Assembly (NCBI GenBank): GCA_947396885.1
Contig: OX377205.1
Coordinates: forward strand, 20,943,407 to 21,007,406
Length of the DNA stretch: 64,000 bases
DNA from: Heligmosomoides polygyrus polygyrus
Taxonomy: Eukaryota; Nematoda; Chromadorea; Rhabditida; Heligmosomidae
Reading direction: 5' to 3'
Of this stretch, positions 45,735 through 55,819 are shown piece by piece (position 1 is the stretch's first letter; every line of letters starts with the position of its first letter). A program made the position numbers and the translations under genes. The notes beneath the pieces are model-generated. The model made no database searches and was not told where the DNA came from. It saw nothing but the letters and a program-made list of their open reading frames with translations.

Positions 45735-45990
45735 CGACTTTATATGAAGTGCAATCCATAATCCAGGAAGAATTCTGAATTATTTTAAGTTAGGAGCCCT
45801 TCTTTTGAGTTCTGGAGCCAGTAGTTTATCTGTTTCGCACCATCTCATTGCAGCAAACCTGTCCTCAGGACCGAATAACCCTTTAAGCACGTCTACTAGT
45901 GATAAGACGTCAAATAAGGGCATGTCCGTGATTGCACTACCGACACCTAACTTGACGGTGCCAATTTGATGCGTCCGCCCGAAAAAGTAT
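45735..45990 (-). repeat. long inverted repeat, right arm, coding-like
   Basis: Complement of 44168-44420. On minus it stays open and reads FFGRTHQIGTVKLGVGSAIT, then PLFDVLSLVDVLKGLFGPED and on to a stop near 45780. The composition is protein-like but unrecognised; the left arm is broken. It is possibly the terminal coding part of an element, or a duplicated gene fragment. Confidence 0.55.
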
Positions 45991-46139
45991 TGTCGACACA
46001 ATAAACGCAGTTGTGGAAAACAACAAAACAAAAGGAAAATAAAAAGTAATAATAAACAAATAAATAAATCTGCCTTTTGCATTCAAGAACAAACTTGAAA
46101 CCATTTTTTTCCAAAAGAACTGTAAAACCTTAAACAGCA

Positions 46140-46400
46140 TTCTATTCAATTATTCGTGCAGATGAATTTAAAAATTTCAAAGAAAACCATACGAAATTTT
46201 TATTGGGTAAAAATTGTCCCAATCGTCTCGAGAGTCCCTAGTTTAATCTGTAAGATGCTTGCATGTTAGGTTGGAATTCAAAAGCGCCAAGCTTGCTTAG
46301 AAGAATTTCCAATTAGACTTTAAAGGTGTCCAATTTGGTTTGAAAACTGCCCAGTACAGTTTGAGTGGTTCAATTTTACGTGCAAATGGTATGTAGGGCA
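46140..46400 (+). repeat. dispersed repeat R, + copy
   Basis: AAAATTTCAAAGAAAACCAT, ATTGGGTAAAAATTGTCCC, TTTAAAGGTGTCCAATTTGG. Confidence 0.5.
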
Positions 46401-46404
46401 ACGG

Positions 46405-46845
46405 TCTAGGTCGAGTCAGCTTATGTAATAGCTACGATGAAAAAAATAAAATGATGGGAAGGCCGTGGCGATCCTATTCCCACTCACTGAAACGGGATGA
46501 AGCTGGTAGTAGCAAGTCATGTCATGTTTTTTCATGTTTTAGCTTGTTTCGACGCCTGATGACTCTATAGACGCTCGTTTACCGTTATCGCCTATTTTAT
46601 CTACTTCAGTTATATAAGGGTACTGGCATTTTAGTCACTATTTCCCTGTTATACTCATCTACTTTATGCTCTTATTTGTCCAACCGCAATAGCCTTCCAA
46701 CAACAAGTTTCCTACCCGGCTGGGAATTACCTTTGGACACCTCTTTCGCTTATTTAGGTTGTTAATTTTATTTTCGAGATTTGCTTATTTCCTTAGGCAA
46801 TAAATATGGATGATGAGCTTTTACATGTGAGGGCAAGATGGTGGA
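46405..46845. other. no feature recognised
   Basis: No gene or repeat supported. Confidence 0.4.
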
Positions 46846-46849
46846 TCAA

Positions 46850-47060
46850 GTTTTCTTAGCGCGAATAGGCTGGGGGGGGGGGGAGGGGTGGGTCATCATG
46901 TACTCAGTGAATATAAGCCTTGGTAAGAAGGCACATGCATGTCCAATTACATCAGAAATAGCCTAGCTCAGTTCAACATAGTGTAGAACACACCGGTGCT
47001 GAATGAAATTTTTAGTTTCATACAAAAACAGAACGTTATGTGGGACCGTCCTATATGGTG
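46850..47060 (+). mobile_element. relic of the GGCGCAAATAGGG MITE
   Basis: GCGCGAATAGGCTGGGGGGG, then TACTCAGTGAATATAAGCCT and TAGAACACACCGGTGCTG parallel the intact elements at 48760-48972 and 54655-54857. Confidence 0.55.
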
Positions 47061-48090
47061 ACCTACTCTCGACCTTACTTGCTCCTTTCCTTGTTATCCT
47101 TTTCAGCTTTGAGTGCTACAAGGTCTTGCCGTCAGTATCGTACCGAGAAAACAAAATACACTCCTGTCGTTCAATTGGTAGTGTCCTTACTCGTCACCCA
47201 TTAATATTCTCATTTCACATTTCTCAAAGCTGATCTACACAGCCTTCGTGCTTACTTGGCCATGACCTTAGCCACCCGTCACCACCATAACCACTGATAG
47301 GCAGAAATTTCAAAAACGGATGTCGGAGTCGTGATCAGCAGCCCGAATAACCTTATGAACCAGGTTGTGCGTGAATTGTTTTTTTTTTTTGTTGTTGCAC
47401 TAAGCGGACTGCTGCCCGCTGTACACGAGCAAGGTATCTTAAGACGGGTATGTTAGATCAGCCACACCCCGGAGTTCCTTCCCCTGCCTAGTTCTTTGGT
47501 CTCCTCCGCTGAGCGGAACCGTGTTTATTTGAGCGTTCCATGACCATGGCTTCATAATGGAGCGGACACGAGCCCGCTTGGTACCGTTTTTTTATTTCTC
47601 GACCTCAGAAGCCGTGAAAGTACAATAGCCTGGGAAACCATAGAATCTAATGGCTCACCTTGCTTTCCTTTTTTGATTCACCTTCATGGGAGCACAGTAT
47701 TGCCTTTGCACCGCTAGACAGAGTGCTAGTCAGTTTTGTTGAATCTCGTGGAAAGAAGTCTAGCAACTAATATCATCCCTAGATAGCGCCAGTTGGCGCC
47801 AGTCTACAACATACAATCGTTGTGGGACCACTGCGACGCGCCGCAGTCATACGCAACTTAAAATGTACGGCGGGATACCAAGATATTTAAAATCCCAGTT
47901 CTATTCAAAGCCTTCGAGATTTTCCAATTGCCTACTACCGCCTAAGAGTGCCCCTCCCCCTAACCCACATAGCACCCTGTTTCATTCTTTTAGAGTACTA
48001 ACGTCACAATGACCCAACTGACGTGAAGGAAGACTGATAGTAAAGAAAACAAACAAATAATGCTGTGACTCTGTTCCGTGCTAGATTTAG
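47061..48090. other. no gene recognised
   Basis: Contains a 'GATCAGCA' repeat fragment near 47330 and short GC blocks. No coding feature could be supported. Confidence 0.35.
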
Positions 48091-48320
48091 GCAGGGGGAG
48101 GGATTCCAGGTTGGGGTTCAAGTGACGCATCCGTGTTAAGATTGTCTACATCCTGGAGTTCCCTCCTTTGTCCAACTACCAACTAGGAAGCGCATAAGAC
48201 GCAGATCTATAATCGAAACGAAGAGATAAGACTGCATTTACATTCACTGTATGTAGCCACTCGCAAAGCCGGCCCGCCGCGCCATGCTGTGGTGACCCCC
48301 CTCCCCCCCCCCCCCCGGAC
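48091..48320. repeat. repeat related to 52080-52210
   Basis: CGAAACGAAGAGATAAGACTGCATTTA and GCCATGCTGTGGTGACC followed by poly-C recur, diverged, at 52110-52205 beside the gap. Confidence 0.5.
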
Positions 48321-48759
48321 CCTATTTGTTCCGGAAGGTTTTCGTTTGCGGCAGTTTATCTTGACTAGGGAAGAGTCTTAGGCATACTTCTGAAAGGATA
48401 AAATGCATACCACTGCGAGAAACTGCATTAATAAAGTAGAAGAAAGGTATGCACCACTTTCGGAAAGTCCTTGAAGTTACCAAGTTACTATGAAATCGTG
48501 TAGCAGCAGAAGGCAACAGCTTCAAAACAGCGAACACGCAGAAAACACAAGAAACTCTGCAATCCAATGAATCAAACATCTGATTCCGTGCTTATGAAGC
48601 GGTATTATTTCATTCTCCTGTTCATTCAGTGTTTAGATAGTACTGGCTTGTGCAACTTTGCGATTATAGTGAAATTTCAGGATGCCTAACTCGACATGTT
48701 CGAGGACTTCGTAAAAACGGAGCATACCTTGCTACTATTTGAGGGACGGAGCATTTGTA

Positions 48760-48972
48760 GGCGCAATGTGGCTCGGGGGGGGGGGGGGGTCACCCCCCTA
48801 CTCAGTGGTTGTCCGCCTTAGTAAAGGATACGTGAGTGTGAAATTACATCGGAAATGGCCTACCTCAGTTCACTGTAGGGGTAGAACACACCAGTGCTGC
48901 AAAAAAATTCCGGTTTCAAAAAGCACAAACCGTTGTGTAGGGGGGTGACCCCCCCCCGAGCCACATTGCGCC
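48760..48972. mobile_element. MITE with G-tract inverted ends
   Basis: GGCGCAATGTGGCTCGGGGG ... TCACCCCCCTAC is inverted at the right as GTAGGGGGGTGACCCCCC ... GAGCCACATTGCGCC. 213 bp, non-coding. Same family as 54655-54857. Confidence 0.8.
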
Positions 48973-48974
48973 CA

Positions 48975-49600
48975 TTTGTATTCTGAACTATAAAAATTAG
49001 CCAGAATTTGTACAATGGTATTCATTTTCACCAACCAGACGTACGCCTGAGTCTACGCCGATGACTAGAAATGGATGTTAGCAACTTAACGCAACGACGT
49101 GACAACGTCCAACACCCAGCCGATTATACCGTTGGAATAGAGAGAAAGAAGAGGGCATTTTGCTTCACAATTCTCTCCCTCGAATTGGTCCGAGAACTCC
49201 GCCAGATTCCTCACGAGATGACAGCTTTCATATTTACGATTATGCATGATTTATTTACGAGAGGGCTTGATGTAGGAGGAGATACTCAGCGCTCACTCCG
49301 GACTCTCTCTCCACACCCCCACTGGGATTGATTCTATGAAAATGAGCGAATATAAGCGCAAAAAATGGCAATGCAAGAGCACACTGGACGAATCGGACGA
49401 ACGAATGAAAACGACCAAGAAAACTGGCACCGTCAATTCCACACGAGGTCGTCCTTGTTGAAATAAAGCAAGTCGTTGAAGACTTGGCACGATGTCCCGT
49501 CCCTGTTTCATTTTGATTCAACTCGACGCCGCAGTCCTAGTGAGGGGTTCCACCTTATAACGGTACTTTCGTTCTACCCCTCATCCTCTTGGCGTATCCA
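48975..49600. other. no gene recognised
   Basis: Frames of about 85 codons on both strands (49071-49331 +, 49255-49521 -) lack domains and splice context. Confidence 0.35.
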
Positions 49601-49611
49601 CTGGGGCGGAC

Positions 49612-50122
49612 CCGACATTTCAACAACTTCGTCATTTTCAAAGGCCTGAAGGAAGTCCGAAACCTAAAACCAGGCACTCATCTCGGCAACGATGTATCAT
49701 TCTCCAACTCTTTCAGTTTCAATGTTTCCTACGAGTTCAAACGGAATCTCACAGAAGCAAATCGACTCCTCATTGTCCCACAAGTGCTTGGGGAATGCTC
49801 GGCTCTGCGATCACCACTGAGCAACTGAGACCTACCAACTGCGAATCCATACAGATTTTAAGTTTGCACGGCCTCAGAGCTCGCGCAGAGGGATGGACAG
49901 CAGTTAGTTGCTCAGTGGTGATCGCATAGCCGAGCATTCCCCAAGCACCTATGGAACAACGGCAGTTCGGTTTGCTTCAGTGACATTCCGCTTGACATTC
50001 GTAGGAAGCATTTAAACTGACAGAGTTGGAAAATGACGCCTTTGCCGAGACGAGTGTTTGATATTAGGTTTCGAACTCCTTTCAGGTCTTTGAAAACGAC
50101 GAAGTTGCTGAAACATAAGACC
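49612..50122. mobile_element. foldback, about 215-bp arms
   Basis: TTTCAACAACTTCGTCATTT near 49617 pairs with AACGACGAAGTTGCTGAAAC near 50095, and GGGGAATGCTCGGCTCTGCG near 49790 pairs with its complement near 49925. The spacer is about 80 bp. Both arms keep partly open frames, but no domain is recognised. Confidence 0.7.
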
Positions 50123-50394
50123 TTGTACAATATGTTGCATGTGTTTCCATTTCAACTATTGCTTAAATGTGTGTATAAGGTAGACTCCCCTCCCTAATGG
50201 GATTGCACCGTCCAACGCATGCAACGCACGTACTGCCACTGCACGTTTGTTCTCAACATTTTCCGCTGCTGGCGTTATTGTTGCATTCGTATGTGAAAGA
50301 GCTACAGGATGACCCCTCCAGTAACTTTGCACCGACCTACGGATATCAATAAATACAGCAATATGTAGAAAAACTTTCAAAACAAAGTGAATAA

Positions 50395-50691
50395 TTACCC
50401 CTCTTTGTGGGAGTCACTATGCTCAGAACTGCTCTTCGGCGCAGGGTTCTCCGACGTGCCATTCATCTGATCGACAGCAGACGCCACCTTCTCATCGTCA
50501 AACTGCGATCGCGGCTTATCGCATATCGAGCCGGTTTCCTTGAATTTGGCGAGCAGATTGCCGACGGTCGCATGTGAGATCGGTTTGCGGTTAGGATTCA
50601 ACTTGCTGAACTCCTCTGCGATCTCCCGATGCGTCCGACCATTTCCAGAGAGCAGAACTATCTGGACGCGTTCCTCGATAGATAGCGTCAT
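50395..50691 (-). CDS. helix-turn-helix protein of transposase origin (DUF4817-like)
   Basis: ATG 50691 lies 33 nt after an acceptor (CATCTACAG) that could take a spliced leader. 98 codons follow to TAA at 50395. Residues 1-65 match the N-terminal HTH found in insect and nematode Tc1/mariner-like transposases: MTLSIEERVQIVLLSGNGRT, EIAEEFSKLNPNRKPISHAT, then FKETGSICDKPRS. A Ser/Glu-rich tail replaces the DDE domain. There are no inverted ends or TA-flanked termini nearby, and the frame extends open upstream to 50913. It could be a domesticated DNA-binding protein or a transposon remnant. A GGG/gtaatt donor before the stop would fit the phase of the zinc-finger gene exon at 42682, but there is no direct support for that. 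Confidence 0.5.
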   Translation of the reverse strand: MTLSIEERVQIVLLSGNGRTHREIAEEFSKLNPNRKPISHATVGNLLAKFKETGSICDKPRSQFDDEKVASAVDQMNGTSENPAPKSSSEHSDSHKEG

Positions 50692-50989
50692 TCCCGAACG
50701 CAGAACAGTGGTTGCAGGTGAACTCTGTAGATGAGGGTGAAACTTGGGGAGCAATCGAGAACGTTTAAGCACAGACAGAGCAAGATTGCAGCCAGACACT
50801 CGGACGTCAAATGTGTGATTCCGTAGGCACACACTTTGCGTGTCGTCCACGTGCAAGTTTTGTCGAGATGAGTTAGATTTCGTCTGGACATTCTTCCTGA
50901 GCTGCTGGGACAAGATGTAGATGAGGAAATGTTAACTTCAAATCACTATCTGGCCCAGTACGAACTAGGGGGGGGGGACAAGATATAAG

Positions 50990-51300
50990 TCTAGAGCAGT
51001 GTTTGATAAACTTACAACCGGAAAAGAACAGTGTTTGATGAACTTACAACGGAAAAAACCCGTCTGAATTATTCACCGTAGTTTCGGAGTGAAATTCAAG
51101 GAAATCGTTACGGGACCGAGTTGCCTATCCCTCTGCTAATCAGTCGCTGCAGCTAGTGATATTTACTTGCATGCTTTTCAGGCGCAAATAGGGTCGTGGC
51201 GGGGGGGGGGGGGGGGGGAGCGTCTGATGGGCAGAAAATCCCATAGAGCGTCGTAGCGTCGCTAATGTCCTTCATCCCTATCTGCAGCGTATAAAGCTTG
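50990..51300 (+). repeat. tandem segment duplication, unit 1
   Basis: GTTTCGGAGTGAAATTCAAG ... GCAAATAGGGTCGTGGCG + G tract ... TCCCATAGAGCGTCGTAGCG recurs at 51400-51665. Confidence 0.7.
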
Positions 51301-51399
51301 TAGTAAGGGCGTTCCATGGTTAATAAAAACCATGTTTGAATCGCGCGGCTGTGGGCGTTGCACCCCGGACAACTCGGACGGGTTTTTTTTCCGGTTGTA

Positions 51400-51665
51400 A
51401 GTGTATCGGCGAGTGAAAGGAACTCGTCTGAGTTATTGACCGCAGTTTCGGGGTGAAATTCAGGGAAATCGTTACGGAGCCGAGTTGCCTATGCCTCTGC
51501 TAAGTACTCGCTGCAGCTAGTAATATTTGCTTGCATGCTTCTCTGGCGCAAATAGGGTCGGGGGCGGGGGGGGGGGGGGGGGGGGGGCTTCTGATGGGTA
51601 GGAAAATCCCATAGAGGTTGTAGCGTCGTTAATGTCCTTCATCCCTGGCTCTGACGTATAAAGCC
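51400..51665 (+). repeat. tandem segment duplication, unit 2
   Basis: Diverged copy of 51040-51300 with a longer G tract (over 20 G at about 51565-51588). Both hold the GGCGCAAATAGGGTC end of the MITE family. Confidence 0.7.
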
Positions 51666-51810
51666 TGGGTACTATTGTACTTTTGGTACCCCCACTTAAT
51701 CTTGTTTAAAATAGGTCTACTAGGGGTAGTCTGCCATGGGAAGAACGAATATCATAGTCGTTATTTGTGGAAATGCCTTATAAGCCCGTTATATTAAGCT
51801 CTAATTGCCT

Positions 51811-52289
51811 AAGGCCTTGCGAGATAACGCGCGCTGATAAGAGACGCAGAGACTCCGCCTCCTAACGGTGCGCACTATTTCGCTGCCCCTAACCTGCAGC
51901 AGAGATTAGCCAGGGCATAAGCCTTGAAATCTCGAAAAGGCTTGAAAACTCTGTTGGGTGCTCTCTTTCGCTCACGTGAAGGAGAGCACATAACTGGACA
52001 GGGGAAGGGACTCCGGGGTGTGGGTCCCCTAGGACACCCGTGGTAAATCGCATTCATCCTAGAGGTCCCTTTCCTGCCCTATTCGGAAGAAAATAAGATC
52101 CGAATCTGTATTCGAAACGAGGAGATAAGACTGCATTTAATTCGCTGCAAGTATCTAGCCGCTACACCTGCGCGCCACGGCATGCTATGGTAACCCCCCC
52201 CCCCTCCACGGAGGCGGCCGAGAATGCGTGCTGGTAGGGGGCGGAGTCTCTGCGTCTCTTACCAGCGCGCGCTATTTCGCAACGCCTTG
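51811..52289. mobile_element. element with about 52-bp inverted ends beside the gap
   Basis: AAGGCCTTGCGAGATAACGC then GCGCTGATAAGAGACGCAGA at the left; TCTCTGCGTCTCTTACCAGC then GCGCGCTATTTCGCAACGCC at the right. The interior resembles 48091-48320 and carries a poly-C tract at 52193-52204. Confidence 0.75.
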
Positions 52290-52297
52290 AGCGATTC

Positions 52298-52497
52298 NNN
52301 NNNNNNNNNNNNNNNNNNNNNNNNNNNNNNNNNNNNNNNNNNNNNNNNNNNNNNNNNNNNNNNNNNNNNNNNNNNNNNNNNNNNNNNNNNNNNNNNNNNN
52401 NNNNNNNNNNNNNNNNNNNNNNNNNNNNNNNNNNNNNNNNNNNNNNNNNNNNNNNNNNNNNNNNNNNNNNNNNNNNNNNNNNNNNNNNNNNNNNNNN
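52298..52497. other. assembly gap, 200 N
   Basis: Exactly 200 undetermined bases, probably a fixed-size placeholder. The order and distance of the two flanks are therefore not certain. Confidence 0.95.
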
Positions 52498-52499
52498 CT

Positions 52500-53100
52500 T
52501 AGCAGCAGGGATTCTACAGCCATCAAGTATGCGTAAGCACTCTTTTCTCATGCCATCAAGTCTGTCCTTTCCGCATTAATGCGCTCGATGCACACGATTA
52601 ATTCGCTGCTTGCGGTTTTTAGCATCCGCCGTCAATGGTTGCCTTTTTGGCTCTAGTACAAGACGGCGAATCGAGGACTGCTAGTCTTGAGTCATCTTCC
52701 ATTGTTATAACCCCAACTGAGCAAGTCTTTTGTGTCAGAACGACAATGCGTTGTTTACAATGTTGCGAGCGTGGAATTGCTTTGATCTTGGCAGCTGATC
52801 CAGATGTGAACTAGCCTCCAGTGTGTTCATCTTTCTCCTTCCATTGAGATTGCAAAAATGAGAGCGAGGCTTTTTCTCCAGTGGCATTCGTGATCAGTTT
52901 ATTATTTATTTATTTCGCTGCACAAATGTGTGCACAAATTTAATGTAACAAAATGCTTTAAATCACTAACAAAACATTAAGTCAAAACGCAAGACATACG
53001 CTATTGCTAGGGTTTCAGGCTATCTCAAGACCTTGGTCCTAAACGCCGCAGAATTCTTTCTATTGAAATTGAGATCTCGTATATGAGGTGAGCTTCACAG
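52500..53100. other. no feature recognised
   Basis: AT-rich sequence after the gap without a supportable gene. Confidence 0.4.
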
Positions 53101-53104
53101 CAGA

Positions 53105-53285
53105 AGAAAAATTGGGTGTGTAGCTATACAAACGATTCGTATGCGGCGGCGCGGCGACAGAGGCCACTCAGCGCGACGTCCAGGCCGGCCGATGCGTTGA
53201 CCTCGTCGCGCGGGCGGGGACTGCCGCCGTGACGCGACGAATGCCAATTACCGCTCAGGAGGCCTATTCTGCTGCGGCTTTATCC
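53105..53285. repeat. GC-rich inverted-repeat arm
   Basis: TGTAGCTATACAAACGATT then GC-rich sequence is mirrored at about 55670-55805 (AATCGTTTGTATAGCTA). The arms enclose several other elements. Confidence 0.45.
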
Positions 53286-53290
53286 AACTA

Positions 53291-54173
53291 CAGGGTGTCG
53301 CAAAAAATGTATACACTGTTTGGAAGGTGATAACTTTGCTCACAGTAGAGGTACTGAAGAAGTTAAGAGCTCATATGAAAGCTTAAGAAAATGGAAATTT
53401 TCTGACACATGAGTGGTATGGATTACGCCATGCACTCGTCTGAAATTTTGCGTTTTACACTCGATTGATTGTGCTTCGCTTGAATACTTGCTATAATTTC
53501 TTCGCAAAGTGATCGTATCGATTTATTTGTGCTTCTTTTAAGGTTTAAAGCTCAAAAACACCCTTCTGATTGCGAAAAATGCAGAGTATCTCAAAAATGC
53601 AGGTACTGTTTGAAAGGTTCTAAAATTGCTGCTAGTGAAGCTTTTAGAAGATGTTTGAGAATCATATGAAAACAAAGATTAACGAGATTTCTGTGGCGCG
53701 TAAATAGTAAAGATCGCGCCATGCCCCCGTCTTAAATCTTGCATTTCAGACTCAATCGATTGTGCATGTGTGAATGCTTGTTACGTTTAGAACTTGACAA
53801 TAATGTGAAAGACAAGTGACATGCGAGGTTGCTAATTGCACAAAATGTGAGCAGGAGCCCCATTTTCCAAGACGGATTCTGTGGACTGATGAAGCGACAT
53901 TCAAGCTGAATGGAGAGGTTAATCGCCATAATTGCAGCTCCTGAGCAACGGAAAACGTTAGAAGAAGCACAACACAGGTTAATCTGGCGAAGTAGTAACA
54001 GGAGAAAAACAAAGTAACAAGCAACAACCGCATGGAGCAATTCATACCACTTATATGTTTAAAAAATTTCCATTTTCTTAAGCTTTCATATGAGCCCTTA
54101 ACTTTTTCAGTACATGCACTGCGAGCAAAATTATGACCTTTCAAACAGTGTATACATTTTATGAGACACCCTG
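53291..54173 (+). mobile_element. decayed Tc1/mariner-type transposon
   Basis: 883 bp, TA on both sides, long inverted ends (CAGGGTGTCGCAAAAAATGT left; ...TTTTATGAGACACCCTG right; about 130 bp similar). At 53822-53941 the + frame reads [19 protein letters not shown], then EVNRHNC and a stop. This is the DDE transposase region containing the second catalytic Asp (WTDEATF). The rest of the transposase is lost. A degenerate second left end lies inside at about 53577, so another copy is nested. Confidence 0.8.
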
Positions 54174-54654
54174 TATTCTAGAATTCGAGGAAAGCTGAAG
54201 AAATTTATGAAACTGCCATAGCCAGTAAGGCTGCCAGAAACGTAGAAGTCGAATGTCGCTATGACCGTGGTTTGTTTAGAGAAATTGCGAAGCAATGGAG
54301 ATTGCCTTGTACTTGAGGTCACACGGACACTTCATAGTTAGCAAGTTAAAGCAGCAATCAGCATAAAAATTTCCCAGTTAGAATCCTTTGTTCAAATCTC
54401 GGAATATTAACTTCCCCTCAATAAACTTGCAAGGAACAACGACAAAGAGACGAGCTGAAGGAATGATTCTATGACCACTTCCAACATCCCTTCACGTGTT
54501 ATGTTGATTCCTCCTGTTAAAAACCTCGTTTGCGACCTTGTCATTAACAAGAGACTGCCGGCTATTTAGCGCGCAATGGAGGGTCCGAAAGGTCAATTTG
54601 TGCCTAGCATCGGCACACATTAGTCGATTTCCTCCGGCAATGCGAAAAAGGAGT

Positions 54655-54857
54655 GGCGCAAATAGGGTCCAGGGGGACGTCACCCCTTACTCAGTGGTGT
54701 ACGCCTTGGTAAGAAGGCAAGTATAGTACAGTTACTTCATAAATGGCGTACCTCAATTCACTGTAGGGGTAGAACACACTATTGCTGCAAAAAGTTCCGG
54801 TTTCAAAAAGCAAATAGGGCTGTATTACATAGTGACACCCCAGACCCTATTTGCGCC
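54655..54857. mobile_element. MITE with GGCGCAAATAGGGTC ends
   Basis: Left GGCGCAAATAGGGTC, right GACCCTATTTGCGCC. 203 bp; interior TACTCAGTGGTGTACGCCTT and TAGAACACACTATTGCTGCA match 48760-48972. Confidence 0.85.
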
Positions 54858-55019
54858 AAAAGAGTAGGAGTACTTACCAAAATGGTAAGAATTATATCCT
54901 TCCCAGCCGTGAAGGCGAAAAATCCAACATTTTTGAACGCTATGAAATATTCAGAGAATCATCATTTCATTACAACGGGGCGAGGGTATTAAAAATCTTG
55001 TAGTCTATAAATACAAACA

Positions 55020-55620
55020 TTCATCGACTACCCTCCAGCGACCTCGACTAGCCCCAGGGCTGAAGTTTCTAGCCGCTGTCGATCACCATCAATCGTTAAG
55101 TACCGCCAATACACCGTGCCCCCACTGCAGTTGTGACGGATGGAAACACACACTAACTTTTATATATAGTAGGATCGACAAATTGATCAATACCGGTTGA
55201 CGGCGATCGATACCCCAAAAAAGAACTGCAGATTCGTGTTCAGCGACCTCGACTACCCCAGGGCTGAAGTTTCGGACCGCTTGAACAACATCCATAAAAA
55301 CCTACAATTTGATCAATATCGATTGATGGCGATCGATAGTTCAAAAACGAATTCCAGATTCGTGTTCAGCGACCTCGATTACCCCCAGGGCTGAGATCTC
55401 GGACCGCTTTAACGATATCCGCAGAAAATTGATGATTTGATCAATACCGGTTGATGGCGATGGATACTTCAAAAACGAACTTCAGATTCGAGTTCAGCGA
55501 CCTCGACTACCCCCAGGGCTGAAGTTCCTAGCCGCTGTCGATCACCATCAATCGTTAAGTACCGCCAATACACCGTGCTCCCACTGCAGTTGTGGCGGAC
55601 GGATGGAAACACACACTACA
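55020..55620 (+). repeat. about 127-bp tandem repeat array with duplicated flanks
   Basis: Units beginning CAGCGACCTCGACTACCCCC start at about 55037, 55241, 55367 and 55495. The first and last units are followed by the same roughly 100-bp extension (GCCGCTGTCGATCACCATCA ... CACTGCAGTTGTG). Confidence 0.85.
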
Positions 55621-55802
55621 CTTTTTATATATAGTACTAAACCTACCTTCAACGTCATACAGCACCCCTACACCAACATTGGACCTCGTCGCGTCCGCCG
55701 CGCTCGACACGGCCTCTGCGGCAGTGGCGGCCGACCCTCTGACAGCTGCCGCGCTGGCTGACCTCATGCCGCAGACGCGACAATAAATCGTTTGTATAGC
55801 TA

Positions 55803-55818
55803 CCCCCCCCCCCCCCCG
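55803..55818. repeat. poly-C tract
   Basis: About 15 C directly after GTTTGTATAGCTA. Confidence 0.9.
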
Positions 55819-55819
55819 A

